Notes under the pieces: generated by a model | The model's input: the letters and a program-made list of their open reading frames with translations, nothing else | Databases searched by the model: none | Told to the model about the DNA's origin: nothing | Source: Prorocentrum cordatum | Taxonomy: Eukaryota; Sar; Dinophyceae; Prorocentrales; Prorocentraceae | DNA: 64,000 nt | Direction of reading: 5' to 3' | Assembly: GCA_963575745.1 (NCBI GenBank) | Contig: CAUYUJ010020763.1 | Coordinates: forward strand, 62,001 to 126,000 | Program-made: the position numbers and the translations under genes | Shown here: positions 31,050-41,520 of the stretch, one piece after another | Position numbering within the stretch: the first letter of the stretch is position 1 | How the letters are laid out: each line of letters begins with the position of its first letter

Positions 31050-34000
31050 TCACACGGCAGGCGCCTGCTTCACAGGTCCGTCCGTGAGGGGCCTGGTGTG
31101 TCCTGCCTTCCTGGCGGCCCGGCCGGCCGCGGCGTCGAGGGCATCCAGCTGCGCGACTCTCTCGGCCGACAACGGCAATGCGTTCGCTACGACCCACAGC
31201 CAACAAGAATTCTGTGGTCTGGACCAGTGCGCAATGAGGCGTAGCCGGGTCGAGAACTTTCTTTGGCACGACCGGCAAATTCCATCTGATTCAGCAAACA
31301 GCCTGCGATCCGTGCGGGCACTATGCTTGATCCGGGCGTGAGTCAACATCGCTTGCTGCGTGGCAAATGTCCTGTCACACGCCCAACACTGATGCACTGC
31401 AACCGCCTCGTGAGCACATGCAGCCCGCGACGCGTCGCACACAGACTCAAAGAAATGAACAGACGATACAACAGCGTGCCAAAAATCAACATGCGTCCTC
31501 ATAGAATCGAACCACGCTTCCGGGTGCTCTCGCGGGCATGGGAGACGTTCCTTGGCCAACGGCGACAGCCGGAAGCACTTGTTTAAGTCGTCTCTGACCG
31601 CACGCACCCAGGGGAGCACTTCGGAGGAGCCGTCGGCCCGCGCGCGCGCCTGCGACAGTAATGCCTGCAACGCCCTGCTGTCGGACCTCAGGAGGCGAGC
31701 GAAGTACAACAACCTTTGCTGCAGAAGAATGCAATCCATGGAAACCATGTTCGCAGCCCTGCGCGCTTCAATGTCGGAGCCAGCAGTGCCATCAAAGTTC
31801 ACGCGATGGCACATCCGACGAACAACGCGCATGTAAGTGGCGTTCAACACGCGCAACTCGCGCACCTTCAACACCCTGACGTAAGCATTGAATAACAGCT
31901 TCGACAGGATGAGGCTTCGACACAGGGAGGAACGCAAACACAGCTGCAAATCGCTGTTGCCGAACACTTTCGTGGCAATAGGCGCGTACGATGCAAGTGC
32001 ACTGCTGGAGCGTTGCTTGACGTAAGGGATGTTGGACCCGCTTACGCTCGTGACGCTACCAAGGTGCTTGTACTCCGAAACAACGTGCAAGAACGCATCG
32101 CTCCCAGGCACACGCATGCCGTACCCGGCATCCGTCCGCAATTTCTCATGGAACTTCGTTGCCTGATTGCCGCGGAACTTGACGAATGCTTCGGTTTTAC
32201 CCTTGCTCCAGTTAATGAGCAACCGAAAGCACTCGAACAATTCGGTTATTACAGCAAGCAGTGTTTGTGAAGCCTCCCACAAGAGGTGCGGCGACAAGTC
32301 AAAGAGAACGCAACACAGGTCGTCGACGAACGCAACATCAACAACGTCCTCTTCATCCTCTGTGAAAGGGGTGTCAGGAGACCAAAATGGGCCCTCACGG
32401 CGACGAAGGCGCGCCGTGATGCCTTTCGCTTTCAGGTGGTCTTTCAGAGCAATGAGCGCAAGGGCATACGCACTATTGAACACAATGCCGCCAAACTTGC
32501 ACCCCTGTCTGCCGCCCGTTCCCGTGTGGACGTACGCGTCGCACCCGGGATATTGAAACCATGACCCCGTATGCAGTTCACGCACGAGGGCGGTCACCTT
32601 GGGATCAATGCCCATCTGCTCAAAGGCCGTCCCGTGCGCGTCAATGTAATCGCAAAGCCAATTCGCGACGTCTTCGGTGCACCCGCAGGAGACGAGTTAA
32701 GCAAGCCTGGAAGCGCGGTCGCGACAAACGCTGCTTGGCCAACCAAACACCACCCCCCTAAGCACTCTATCGAAAGCTTTAACGAGGTCCACAAACAACA
32801 CGAAAATACTGAGCGACATCAGCAACGCGTAGTCAAGACAAGAGAGCAAGAAGTGGTGCGCAAGGTCAGTGCCGCGGCGGGTGACCCCCCATTCTGCGAC
32901 GCAGGCATAAATTTGGAGTAAGGCTCATCGATCTCGTCTTTAAGAGTCGAAATCATCGCCTTACCCATGTGGTCACTGATCAGCAAGCCGCGGCTGTTGT
33001 CTGGGTCCAAGGCGTCGCCCTTACCTTTAAAGAGATCCTGCGCACGGCCGCCCTTCCACTGAACGGGCCAACGCTCCTCGGCAACGATGCGCCCGCTAAT
33101 GTCGGACAATTTATTCGCCACGCCGGCGCCGCCGGCGCGAAGCAATTCAGCGCTGATTGGAACAGGCCCCAGAGCCTTGTTCAATTTCAGTTTCCAAACA
33201 GCGTCTTGCATGCGCGCCGGGCCGACTTCTAGCTCCGAACTCAAAGGCGCTTCCGGGAAGGAAACCAACTCCCCGACATCTTCTACAAGCGTCCTTCCAA
33301 CAACACCCATAAAGTGTTCCTGCCACCGTGCGCATCTCTCCTGCTCGGTGCATGACATGGACCCGTCACTCAAACGGACAGCCTTGGGCGGGCGGCGCTT
33401 CTGGCCGGCAAGCAACAGAACAATGGCGTACGTGCCGCGGTTATCTCCACGATCCGCGCAAGACTGCGCCTTGAACGCCAGTGCCTCAAAGAAATCCGCT
33501 CGGTCACGGCGAATCAAATGAGACACCGACTTCTGCAACACCACGATCGACTGAAATGCAATGGCTTCAACGTGACAACACAGCAACCACGTCTCCCGCG
33601 CCTCGTCACAACGGGCGCGCGCCACCCATCCGAGACCGCAGGCGGCAGTACGATGCCAACTGCCGATGCGGTCTATGACAGCGGCGCGAGCAGGCGGAGC
33701 TTCAGTGTCCTCGACCAGCAAGACCTGTGGGCAAGGGGGAGAGGGGGGCGGAGAGAGCGGGGAAGAGGAAAGCGGAGGACGGGGGGGAAGGGAGGGCGAG
33801 GGGAGGAGGGGCGGAGAGGGGGAAGGGGGGGAGGAAGGGGCAGGCGGGCGGGGCCGAGGAGGGAAGGGCTCCCGGAGCATCGAACCCCATGCCATGAAGC
33901 ATGCCGTTTTAAAGTAAAACGTTCTGGCGCGCCTGGCCGCATGCATGATCCGCTGGCAAGGACCAACGTGCTGCAGCGTGCGCCACGTCTCGGCTGACAC

Positions 34001-34945
34001 CCACGGCTTCACGGGCGCGCTCTGTGGAGCACCGAAGACGCGACGGGCGTTGCGGAGGAGAAACGCGTTGAATTGACGCACGTGCTCATCGATGTCAGCG
34101 TTTGGACCCGGTTCAAAGTCCCACACAGCACGTTCGAACTGTTGGACCAACCACGGGTCGTGCATAGCATGGGTGTTGAAAGGAGCGCCTCCTCGACGTC
34201 TCGAACACCCCGGCTCGCGGCTGCTGTCCTGTGGCACGACTTTCAACCAACACGCGATAGCACGGTGGTCTTCAAAAGCCGAGCGGGTGAGGTCCACTTC
34301 ATCAAGGACAGCGCAGGATTTCACGAATGGGTGCAAACACGCATCGAAACATGTGTAGTCGATGCGGCGAGTGGCACCCGACGTGTGCTTCCATGTATAA
34401 CCGACATCAAACCATGTGTTGGCAGCAAACAGGACATGCGAGGACAGAAACGTGCGGAACCACAGCCCGTTCTCGTTCTCAACGTCGGTCCTCTATCCCC
34501 CAGATAGTCGCACGGCACGGAGCCGACGCGGGCGCTCGCATCGATTAAAACGGCGACGCGATGGCCCAACCCCTGCGCCGAGGACACGAGACAAGCGATG
34601 CTGTCCCGCCGCGGCACTCGGCAGGCGACTCGTTGTGAGGTGCATGACAAGAGAAGATATGAACAAGAGAACTCACCCCTTCAAGCCTGCCCACAACCTC
34701 GACGATGCGAGGCCCACGCGGCACGAATGACTCAACCGAGAAAGGACTTCTCCGCCGAACCCAAAGCTGACAACCGTAGCTCCCACTCTCATCAGCACTG
34801 GCCACAAACATGCCGTATTCCACACCTGCAAATTGCTGGTCGTACTGTACACGCCCCTCCTGGATCCCCACAGCATGCACCCCGGCACTCGCAAAGGCGA
34901 GCTCCAGCAACTGTACACGGCCTATGCGAGACATGTCTTGGGTCC

Positions 34946-35017
<72 letters not shown>

Positions 35018-35119
35018 GCACACGTTCGCAGAACAACAAATGAATTCGACTTCGTTATTCGTCGGCCGGCCACTCCTCACGAGCGCCCCAGACGGGGCCT
35101 CTGCCATGGCACGCTTCAC
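31050..35119 (-). pseudogene. LINE ORF2: AP-endonuclease plus reverse transcriptase, broken
   Basis: Endonuclease: FASAGVHAVGIQEGR (about 34865), SGSYGCQLW, SCHAPH, then after frame changes NTWFDVGYTWKHTSGATRRI and DEVDLTRSAFEDHRA with the catalytic-type D-H pair. Reverse transcriptase: KLNKALGPVP, LFKGKGD, NSRGLLISDHMGK; then in a shifted frame the palm motif A FVDLVKAFDRV (about 32780); a TAA at 32697-32699; motif B GGRQGC (about 32515) and motif C FVDD (about 32325, usual form F/YADD); the YKHLGS motif; and C-terminal zinc fingers C-x2-C-x12-H-x4-H (residues about 410-431 of the last block) and C-x2-C-x12-H-x7-C. Frame breaks fall near 34600, 34500 and 32870. A purine-rich insert at 33725-33880 (poly-Pro when read) and a 66-bp poly(A) at 34950-35015 are additional lesions. 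It cannot make one protein. Confidence 0.85.
34950..35015. repeat. 66-bp homopolymer A inside the LINE endonuclease
   Basis: Uninterrupted A on the plus strand, T on the coding strand, reading as poly-Phe. It sits at the start of the endonuclease, between CCSANVCS and the GTQDMSRIGR segment, which are in different frames. The length may be inexact because of sequencing. Confidence 0.95.
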
Positions 35120-35266
35120 ACCATGACCGGCCGACGCCGCCTGTCAACACTGGAAATCAGGAGGACAAGGGGTGAAGAGCAAGGAGGAGGAGGGATGCTT
35201 GCCCCTCATCCGGTAATGCCCGTTGGACGTCTGGGCCTCCGTCTCCGAGGCCTCCTGAAGCACGAC

Positions 35267-36472
35267 TTAATCGTCCACGCTCCCTGCCGGCACCCTCGCC
35301 GGCGAGAGTGCCGGTGAAGAGTTGGACCGAGCGAGCTTGCGAGGCGGCGGCTTCGACTCTGGCCCGCTGGCCTGCTCCGCGCTCTTCTTCTGCGCCTCAG
35401 CGGCCACTGCGACCAAGTTGTGGTACAACGTGCTCATGGCGCTCTTGGCCTCGTCCACGATGTGCTGAGGCACCACCGGGGACTTCTGCATGTCGTGCAA
35501 AACGTCCTTCAGAGCATCGGACATGCTCTGCAGGCAGTCCCGCCGGCCGGAGGACGTAGTGATCTGAGCCTGCAGCTTCTTGCACTCCGCCTCGAGGGAT
35601 GCCACTGCAACTTCGGCCGCTGTGACCTCCCTGGTGACATCTTGCAGCACGAGCTTCGCCTGCAGATGTCGCGCCCTCGCCCTCTCCAGCGCTGCCGAAC
35701 ACGACGCAAGCTGAGATGATGGCGGCTTACTCTGCGTGATGGCCCGCTTCGCAGCCGCGATCTGGTTCTCCACGTGGCTCCGGGTGGATGCGAAAAGCTC
35801 CCCAGGGGGCAACCCTTTGAGTGTGAACTCGAGAGCCTTGATGTCCGCGGAGGTTGGCACAGACTGTCCCGGACCCGCCTGCCCGATCTCCTTGACCAGG
35901 TTCAGGGAAGCGATGCCGACGCCCGCGTTCCCCTCGACGCTCGTAACCTGCGAGTTCTCCGAGGTCCTGATGTTTCCTGGCGGTGCCGGCGGCTGCGACG
36001 AATGCGGCAGCTCCGGCCAGTAGTCCGCGAGAGTGAGGGTATGAGGTTGTCCACCATGGCCTCCCTGCTGATGCTGCTGATGGCCTCCCTGCTGATGCAC
36101 TCCTCCCCCATCTCCTGCACCCCCTCCTGCTACGTTGACCCAGCCCTTCTTCAGGCCGCAACGCCTGCACTTGTTCTTCCCCTTCAGGTTCCAATACTGA
36201 CACGAACACTGCCACCACTGCGACTCCCAACCTTGCCCCCACTGCCCGCCTGCACCTCCCGAGGAACGTCCCTCCTCCTCCTCCTCCTCCTCCTCCTCCT
36301 CCTCCTCCCCCTCCTCCCCCTCCTCGTCGTCCCCCTCCTCCTCGTCCTCCTCCTCGATCTCAGGGAACGCCCACCCGAGATGTCCGGCCCTCGACTCTCG
36401 GCCCTCGCCTCCGCCGGGCGGCGCCGCAGCCCCGCCTGGCGGCTCCCCTGGAGAGGTTAGTGTCGGCGGCAA
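35267..36472 (-). CDS. LINE ORF1-like protein: zinc finger plus coiled coil
   Basis: A 401-residue open frame without interruption. Residues 1-35 are Pro/Gly-rich; 39-67 are almost all Glu, coded by a (GAG)n stretch at about 36272-36356. Residues 86-111 hold a RanBP2-like finger with Cys 89, 91, 102 and 105 (WWQCSCQYWNLKGKNKCRRC). A His/Gln/Gly-rich linker follows at 124-142. Residues about 258-304 form a heptad-type coiled coil (…LERARARHLQ…LEAECKKLQAQ…), and the C-terminus is Ser/Pro-rich. ORF1 proteins of LINEs bind the element RNA and multimerise, and the finger plus coiled coil fits that role. ATG at 36470-36472 lies only 12 bp from the upstream (CTC)n array. Its position just upstream of ORF2 on the same strand supports the assignment. 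Confidence 0.8.
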   Translation of the reverse strand: MPPTLTSPGEPPGGAAAPPGGGEGRESRAGHLGWAFPEIEEEDEEEGDDEEGEEGEEEEEEEEEEEEGRSSGGAGGQWGQGWESQWWQCSCQYWNLKGKNKCRRCGLKKGWVNVAGGGAGDGGGVHQQGGHQQHQQGGHGGQPHTLTLADYWPELPHSSQPPAPPGNIRTSENSQVTSVEGNAGVGIASLNLVKEIGQAGPGQSVPTSADIKALEFTLKGLPPGELFASTRSHVENQIAAAKRAITQSKPPSSQLASCSAALERARARHLQAKLVLQDVTREVTAAEVAVASLEAECKKLQAQITTSSGRRDCLQSMSDALKDVLHDMQKSPVVPQHIVDEAKSAMSTLYHNLVAVAAEAQKKSAEQASGPESKPPPRKLARSNSSPALSPARVPAGSVDD

Positions 36473-36483
36473 GCGAGGGTGGC

Positions 36484-36536
36484 CTCCTCCTCCTCCTCCT
36501 CCTCCTCCTCCTCCTCCTCCTCCTCCTCCTCCTCAG
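36484..36536. repeat. (CTC)n array at the 5' side of the LINE
   Basis: About 50 bp of pure CTC ending in TCAG. It abuts the ORF1 start on the other strand. Confidence 0.95.
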
Positions 36537-36539
36537 GAG

Positions 36540-36650
36540 ACGGCGGGGCTTTCTCGGAAGCCCTCGCGCCTTCTGAGAAGTGTTCTGCGTCTTGGGGGAA
36601 GGCTTGCGGAGCTTCTCACAAGACCGGGGGGCTTCCTGGGCTCGCCGCCG
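36540..36650. repeat. CTTCTGAGAAG palindrome repeat, copy 2
   Basis: GGCGGGGCTTTCTCGGAAGC, CGCCTTCTGAGAAG and GCTTCTCACAAG, ending near GGGCTTCCTGGGCTCGCC. Shorter and more diverged than the copies at 17795 and 37238. Confidence 0.6.
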
Positions 36651-37237
36651 AAGGTGCGGACTCGCCAGTCACGAGAAGGATTGTTGGCAGATTGGCCAAT
36701 CAGTCGGGCGGGCCTACAAGAGCTGGGGCCCCAAAGGCAGCCAGGCACGCAACACGAAGGGCAGCAAGGCCAGCGCTTCGAAGGGCGGCAGGGCTGACGC
36801 ATCTCGCCCCTGCTGGACGCGCTCCTTCACGCCGCGCATGACCAAGGGCGCCATCAGCGCAAGAACAAAAAGGTAACCCGCCTGGACACGTGTCCATCAC
36901 CGAGTTGCAAGCCGATTCCCAGCCAAGGGCCATCGCGAGCTCTTGCTTGCCGCGAACGCTTCGCTGCGTGGCGCCGGGGCCTGCGCGGCGTCGCGCTAGA
37001 GGCTGATGCCAGTCTTCGACATGGTCGCGAGCGGAGGCCGCGCGGACTTCGAGACGGACCCCCCTGGCCAATTCGGACATAACCTGCGGTGGGGCGTCGA
37101 AACTGGCCCAGTAACCTGCTCACACCTCACCAGCGCATGCAGTGCCTGGACGTGGAGGAGGCGCTGCCAAAGCATGTCGCGGTCACCTCGACCGCCATCG
37201 AGCCCACGACCAATAATCGGTGGCAGGCGAGGGGGGG
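36651..37237. other. unassigned
   Basis: No recognised gene; GC-rich with overlapping open frames. Confidence 0.35.
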
Positions 37238-37412
37238 AAGTGAGAAGGAGAAGGCTTTCTCAGAAGTCGGCGGGGCTTCTCAGAAGCCCTCGGCCTTCTG
37301 AGAAGTTGTCTTGTGTCTTCGGGGAACGCTTAGAAAACTTGTCAGGAGTCCGGAAGACTTCCGAGCCTTTGGGAAGGACCACCCCTTCTCACTTCCCCCC
37401 TGGGCTCGCCTC
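37238..37412. repeat. CTTCTGAGAAG palindrome repeat, copy 3
   Basis: GGCTTTCTCAGAAG, GGCGGGGCTTCTCAGAAGCC, GGCCTTCTGAGAAG, then CTTCTCACTTCCCCCCTGGG CTCGCC. The end sequence is the same as that of copy 1 at 17910-17940. Confidence 0.75.
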
Positions 37413-37935
37413 CGAAATAATCTCATTCTGCAAGGCGCGCCCCTGCGCTCGATGGCGCGAGCGGCGACTGCGGGCGACTCCTTCGGCCTCTGCAGGATCG
37501 AGCACGCTTGTTACCAGCGGCCATGGAGGCGATCCACAACGGCCGAGCGAGAGCGGGTTAAGCACGCGCGAGATGCGCCCAATAGGAGGAGAAGGAGGAG
37601 GACCAGTGTAAACCCAAAAGATGTCAACGATATTGGAATACACCCTCCCAAGCTCCCTCTTCATAGGCCCCTATAACGGTTCATTTCCATTGAGGGATCT
37701 GCTTCGTTGGAAGACAGCCGTTTGAAGACCCACAAGCATGCCATCATTGTTCTCGGGATTACAACGTCACGGAACAACCTGACTGTTACGGTTTGGCGAT
37801 CTTGGATCGTGCCAAAACGCCATTTTTGGAATTTCAACACTGCGAACCAACGTAACTGTTGCACCCGCACAGTCGTGAATCCTTCCACAGCACCATTTCT
37901 GGTACGTTGATCGTGGGAGCCCGCGAAAGTGTTGC
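37413..37935. other. unassigned; (GGA)n-tail element at about 37585-37680
   Basis: AGGAGGAGAAGGAGGAGGACCAG followed by AAACCCAAAAGATGTCAACG and CTTCATAGGCCCCTATAACG parallels the sequence after the GGA arrays at 14308 and 39585. No gene recognised. Confidence 0.45.
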
Positions 37936-38165
37936 AACCTGTTTAGAACGAGTGTGCGCGGCGCTCGGGCGAGAGCCACGTTTTGAAAACGGGTGATCCT
38001 CAACCCGTGAAGCTTTGGCAAATGTTTGATACGAATGCGCGCGGCGCTAAGGCGAGAGACACAGTTCGACAACAGGTGATCCCCGTGAAACTTTTGCTAA
38101 ATGTTACAACGAATGTGCGCGGCGCTACGGCGAGAGCCACGTTTTGAAAACCACGCGCCTTCCAT
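37936..38165. repeat. about 80-bp repeat, three copies
   Basis: GTGCGCGGCGCT..GGCGAGAGCCACG.TTTTGAAAAC units at about 37952, 38036 and 38115, spaced 84 and 79 bp. Confidence 0.8.
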
Positions 38166-38324
38166 CTGCGAAACTGCTGTCAAGGTATAGCTTCGGAGTC
38201 ATAAATGGTGAGGAAGTCTGAAACGAAACGCCTGGCCCGCCCTAAAAACTGGTTTCGGGCTGCGACGAGGAGAAGTTATTTACAAGAAAAAGGGATGAAG
38301 GAGAACGGAGGACGGAGGACAGAC

Positions 38325-38668
38325 GAGGAGGAGGAGGAGGAGGAGGAGGAGGAGGAGGACGAGGACGAGGACGAGGAGGAGGAAGAGGAGGAGGAGGTGG
38401 AGGAGGAGGAGGAGAAAGAGGAGGAGGAGAAGAAGGACGACGGAGGACGGGGGAGGGGGAGGAGGAGGAGGAGGAGGAGGAGGAGCGGAAGGAGGAGGAG
38501 AAGGAGGAAGAAGAGGAGGAGGGAGGAGGGGGCGGAGGAGGGAGGAGGAGGAGGAGGAGGGAGGAGGAGGAGAGGAGGAGGAGGAGGAGAGGAGGAGGTG
38601 GAGGAGAGGAGGAGAGGGAGAGGGAGGAGGAGGAGGAGGGAGGAGGAGGAGGAGGAGGAGGAGGAGGG
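38325..38668. repeat. (GGA)n array, about 345 bp
   Basis: Purine-only DNA with GAC, GAA and GTG breaks. It faces the (TCC)n array at 38888-39120 in inverted orientation. Confidence 0.95.
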
Positions 38669-38887
38669 CCCCCCCTAAGACGCTCTGGCGTCGCCGGGGA
38701 TGGCCGCGGCTTCGGTGCCGCTCGGACGTCGCTCGGTGCCCCCAAGGGGAAAGGGGGGGGGAGGGCAAAGGTGGTGTGCTGCGTGACGCCTCGGGGCTGG
38801 CACACTGTAGGAGGCCATTGGCCTCGCTGGTAGCTGGCGGTGCCCATCTTGCTCGGTCTTTCCGCTATCCTCCGCCCTCGCCCTCCG

Positions 38888-39120
38888 CCTCCTCCTCCTC
38901 CTCCTCCTCCTCCCTCCCTCTCTTCTCTCCTCCTCCTCCTCATCCTCCTCCTCCTGCTCCTCCTCCTCCTCCCTCCTCCTCCTCCTCCTCCTCCTCCCCA
39001 TCCTACCTCCTCCTCCTCCCTCCCTCCTCTCCTCCCTCCCTCCTCCTACTCCTCCTCCTCCTCCTCCTCCTCCTCCTCTCCCTCCTTCACCAACTTCTGC
39101 TCCCTCCTCTCTCCCCCCAG
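38888..39120. repeat. (TCC)n array ending in CAG
   Basis: Pyrimidine array of about 230 bp ending TCTCTCCCCCCAG (CAG at 39118-39120), with an ATG 14 bp later at 39135. Confidence 0.9.
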
Positions 39121-39134
39121 AAAGCGGGCCGCTC

Positions 39135-39482
39135 ATGTCGGCGAGGTTGGCAACGAGTGAGGTCGAGCGATCCCGCAGCGAAGCCCCCCCGCGCCGCTGG
39201 CCGCAAGGTTTCCTCTGTCTTCGCAAGGTTGGAGCGGACTCTAGGCGCCTGGGGTCCGAAGAAGAGAGGGGAGAGCGGGAAGAGGAGGCGTTAGCGACGG
39301 TTCAGTTCAGAATGTTAGGATCGGGATTTTGTCGATTGCGTGTCTGTTCGCCGGTTCTGTCGCACCGCGCTTCGGCGCGACGCGCTAGCCGTTTCGCGGT
39401 CCCCAGGCGTCCACGTGCCGAGTTTGTCTTAGCCTCCCGTCCGGCGCAGCGGAGCGGCACACTGTTCGCTTGCAGGGGATAG
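39135..39482 (+). other. possible short ORF after an acceptor-like CAG, 115 codons
   Basis: The ATG follows a long pyrimidine tract and CAG, the arrangement expected for a trans-splice acceptor. The predicted peptide is Arg/Ser/Ala-rich with no recognised domain. GC-rich DNA gives such frames by chance, so this is not called as a gene. Confidence 0.15.
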
Positions 39483-39550
39483 CGTGTCGCTGGGGCCGCC
39501 GCAGCGACATGCGAAGCAAAAGTTTCCAACCGTAGCGACGGTTCGAGTCA

Positions 39551-39645
39551 AAATCTGAAGAGGAGGAGGAGGAGGAGGAGGAGGACCAGAACCAACCCAG
39601 CACACATGAAGAATGTTGCAACACGCCCCTCCCCCCCGCAAGGGT
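39551..39645. repeat. (GGA)n with conserved tail
   Basis: GGAGGACCAGAACCAACC, then AGAATGTTGCAACACGCCCC. Compare GGGCCAGAATAAC and AAGATGTTGCAACACATCC at 14308-14350. Confidence 0.65.
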
Positions 39646-39837
39646 GGTATCTTTGTGTAGGTGGTGTGTGTGTGTTGGACTTACAGTTCCTCTATCACAC
39701 CACCCATGTTTGCAGTGTGCGACGCTTCGTACACTGTGCCTCCGACTATGCTCGATCGCAATTAGCACCTTCATCTGCCGCTCGCGCCTGAGAACCCTCT
39801 GCGCCGCTGACTTAAAAGTGTGTCTGTGTTATTGCTT
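39646..39837. other. unassigned
   Basis: Nothing recognised. Confidence 0.35.
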
Positions 39838-39985
39838 CCTCTCTCCCCCTCTCTATCTCTCTCTCTTGTTCTCCCCCTCTATCGTTCTCTGCCTTTCTCT
39901 ATCTCTATCGCTCTCTCCCTTTCTCTCTCTCTCTCTCTCTCTTTCTTTGTTGTGTGTCTCTCTCTGTCTCTTTCTTTTACTTACT
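39838..39985. repeat. (CT)n-rich microsatellite
   Basis: CTCTCT runs with TAT, CCC and GTT interruptions. Confidence 0.9.
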
Positions 39986-40980
39986 GGATCCCTTCAAGAT
40001 GCGAAGTAGATTTCAATAGGCATGGGGCGGATTCCGCATCAAGAAGGTTTCTAGCGGAGTCTAGGTTCCGATGGGGTTTCAAGAGGAAGCAAGCGGATCC
40101 CAGACCCAGAGGATTTCTGTGTGGACTCTAAATAGATTCCAATTGGATTTCAACAAAAGCCAGACATATTCCGCATCAGGCACCATGAAACGGCCAAAGC
40201 TTGTGGTTCGTAGCCTCCGAGCATTCGGAGGCAGTTTGTTCAACATGCTTTCTCATTGTTTTCCAATCAGTTCCCTGGCATTCCCCTAAAACCATAGCGT
40301 TTTCACATCGACTGATATGTTTCAATGTTTCGGGTTCTGCAGCGCGCCGACGGGCGGCACGCTGTTGGAAAATGCAAAGGAAGACTTGAAAATACAGCGC
40401 CTTCCATTTAAAAATGATATGTTTTCTGTGCTTTTAAAAAATACGAGACGTTGTGTGCTCCGAAAAACGGCGTGTGTCTCTAGCTTCGTTCAACCACCCA
40501 TAAAACGATGTGTTGCCCAGTCATATCCTTTCGTTGAAATATCAGTTTGAAAACGATGTGCGCTTCCAGTTGTTTTGAAATCCATGGAAACGCTGTGTGT
40601 TCCAATCTTCTGTAATTGGACAACGGGAAACGCTGTGTTTTATAAACGCGCCAAACGCTGCAAAACACAATCGCTTATTGATTGCAGCTCACAGAGATTG
40701 GGGGAAAAAAAGTACCCGGACATTCAACCTTGAAAAATTTGGAAATCGAATAGGAAGCGCAGTAAAACAGAGGTTGGTGTGTGGAATGCTCGATGCAAAA
40801 TTCTGGAAAATGGATTTGTTGATTATTCGTTCTCTGCACAAGAAGATTGGAAATCACAGCGTTTCTGTTGATTCTCGAAACCACAAAGTTTTAAAGCCAC
40901 AGCGTTCATTTTGATTTTTCGATGCAAGAATTGTAAACGAATCCTTTTTCCACTTCATCGCTGTCTTCCTGTTACAACCC
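39986..40980. other. AT-richer stretch with diffuse repeats, no gene seen
   Basis: Clearly less GC-rich than the rest of the window. The word AAACGCTGTGTG or AAACGATGTGTTKCC recurs between 40360 and 40660, suggesting a very diverged tandem repeat. Open frames are short. Confidence 0.4.
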
Positions 40981-41520
40981 AAGCTGTGGTTTGAGGCGAG
41001 TCCTTGCTTATGCTTGTTGGGGTCTGCTTTGGCGCCTGCCAAACACCTTGCTTCGTCGCCCGAGCATGTCAACATGAGCATGCTATGAGGTCGCAACGAC
41101 AGATGCGCGCCAAAAAGCAACATGTTCAAACCAATGTTCGGTTCGGTGTTAAGCTTGGGTTATGCTTATCTAGTTTTGCTTGGGTGTCTGCCAGACACCG
41201 ACGGAAGGTGTTGTTTTGATTCTCCTGTAGGGTTGCCACGACAGGTGCGCGCGAAAGAGCGACATCTTGAAAATAATGTTTGGTTTGGTGCAAAACCTTC
41301 TCTATGCGTGTCTGGGTTTGTTTGGGTACCTGCCAGACAAAGTGTTTCTTCGTCGGAGGGTTTTGCTTTAGTTGTCCCATAGGGGGTACAACGACAGACT
41401 TGCGCGAAAGCGCAACATGCTCAAAACAAGGTTTGATATAAGGATCACTCTTGTTTATGCTGCTTGTTTGGGTTTACTTTGGCGCCTGTCCACAGTTGCT
41501 TCGTCGCCAAAAGTTTCGAG
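40981..41520. repeat. about 148-bp tandem repeat, three to four copies
   Basis: The marker TTGGCGCCTGCCAAACACC or TTGGGTRYCTGCCAGACA recurs at about 41030, 41180, 41325 and 41478; a second marker TGCGCGCSAAARAGCRACAT recurs at about 41104, 41245 and 41400. Confidence 0.8.

Larger units (their letters stand above)
30942..36475 (-). mobile_element. LINE-type non-LTR retrotransposon, degenerate
   Basis: On the minus strand the order is ORF1 (36472-35267), an about 150-bp gap, ORF2 with endonuclease (about 35075-34130) and reverse transcriptase (about 33360-31050), then a short 3' region. There is no LTR and no poly(A) tail at the 3' end. Both ends lie against (CTC)n arrays, at 36484-36535 and 30832-30941. 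ORF1 is uninterrupted, whereas ORF2 carries a stop and several frameshifts. The size of about 5.5 kb is normal for a LINE. A mixture of two overlapping insertions is possible but the domain order is complete and collinear. Confidence 0.85.

Noticed and set aside
34950-35015. Poly(A) as the 3' tail of the LINE
   Set aside because: It is on the wrong strand and inside the endonuclease; the element's 3' end is near 30942.
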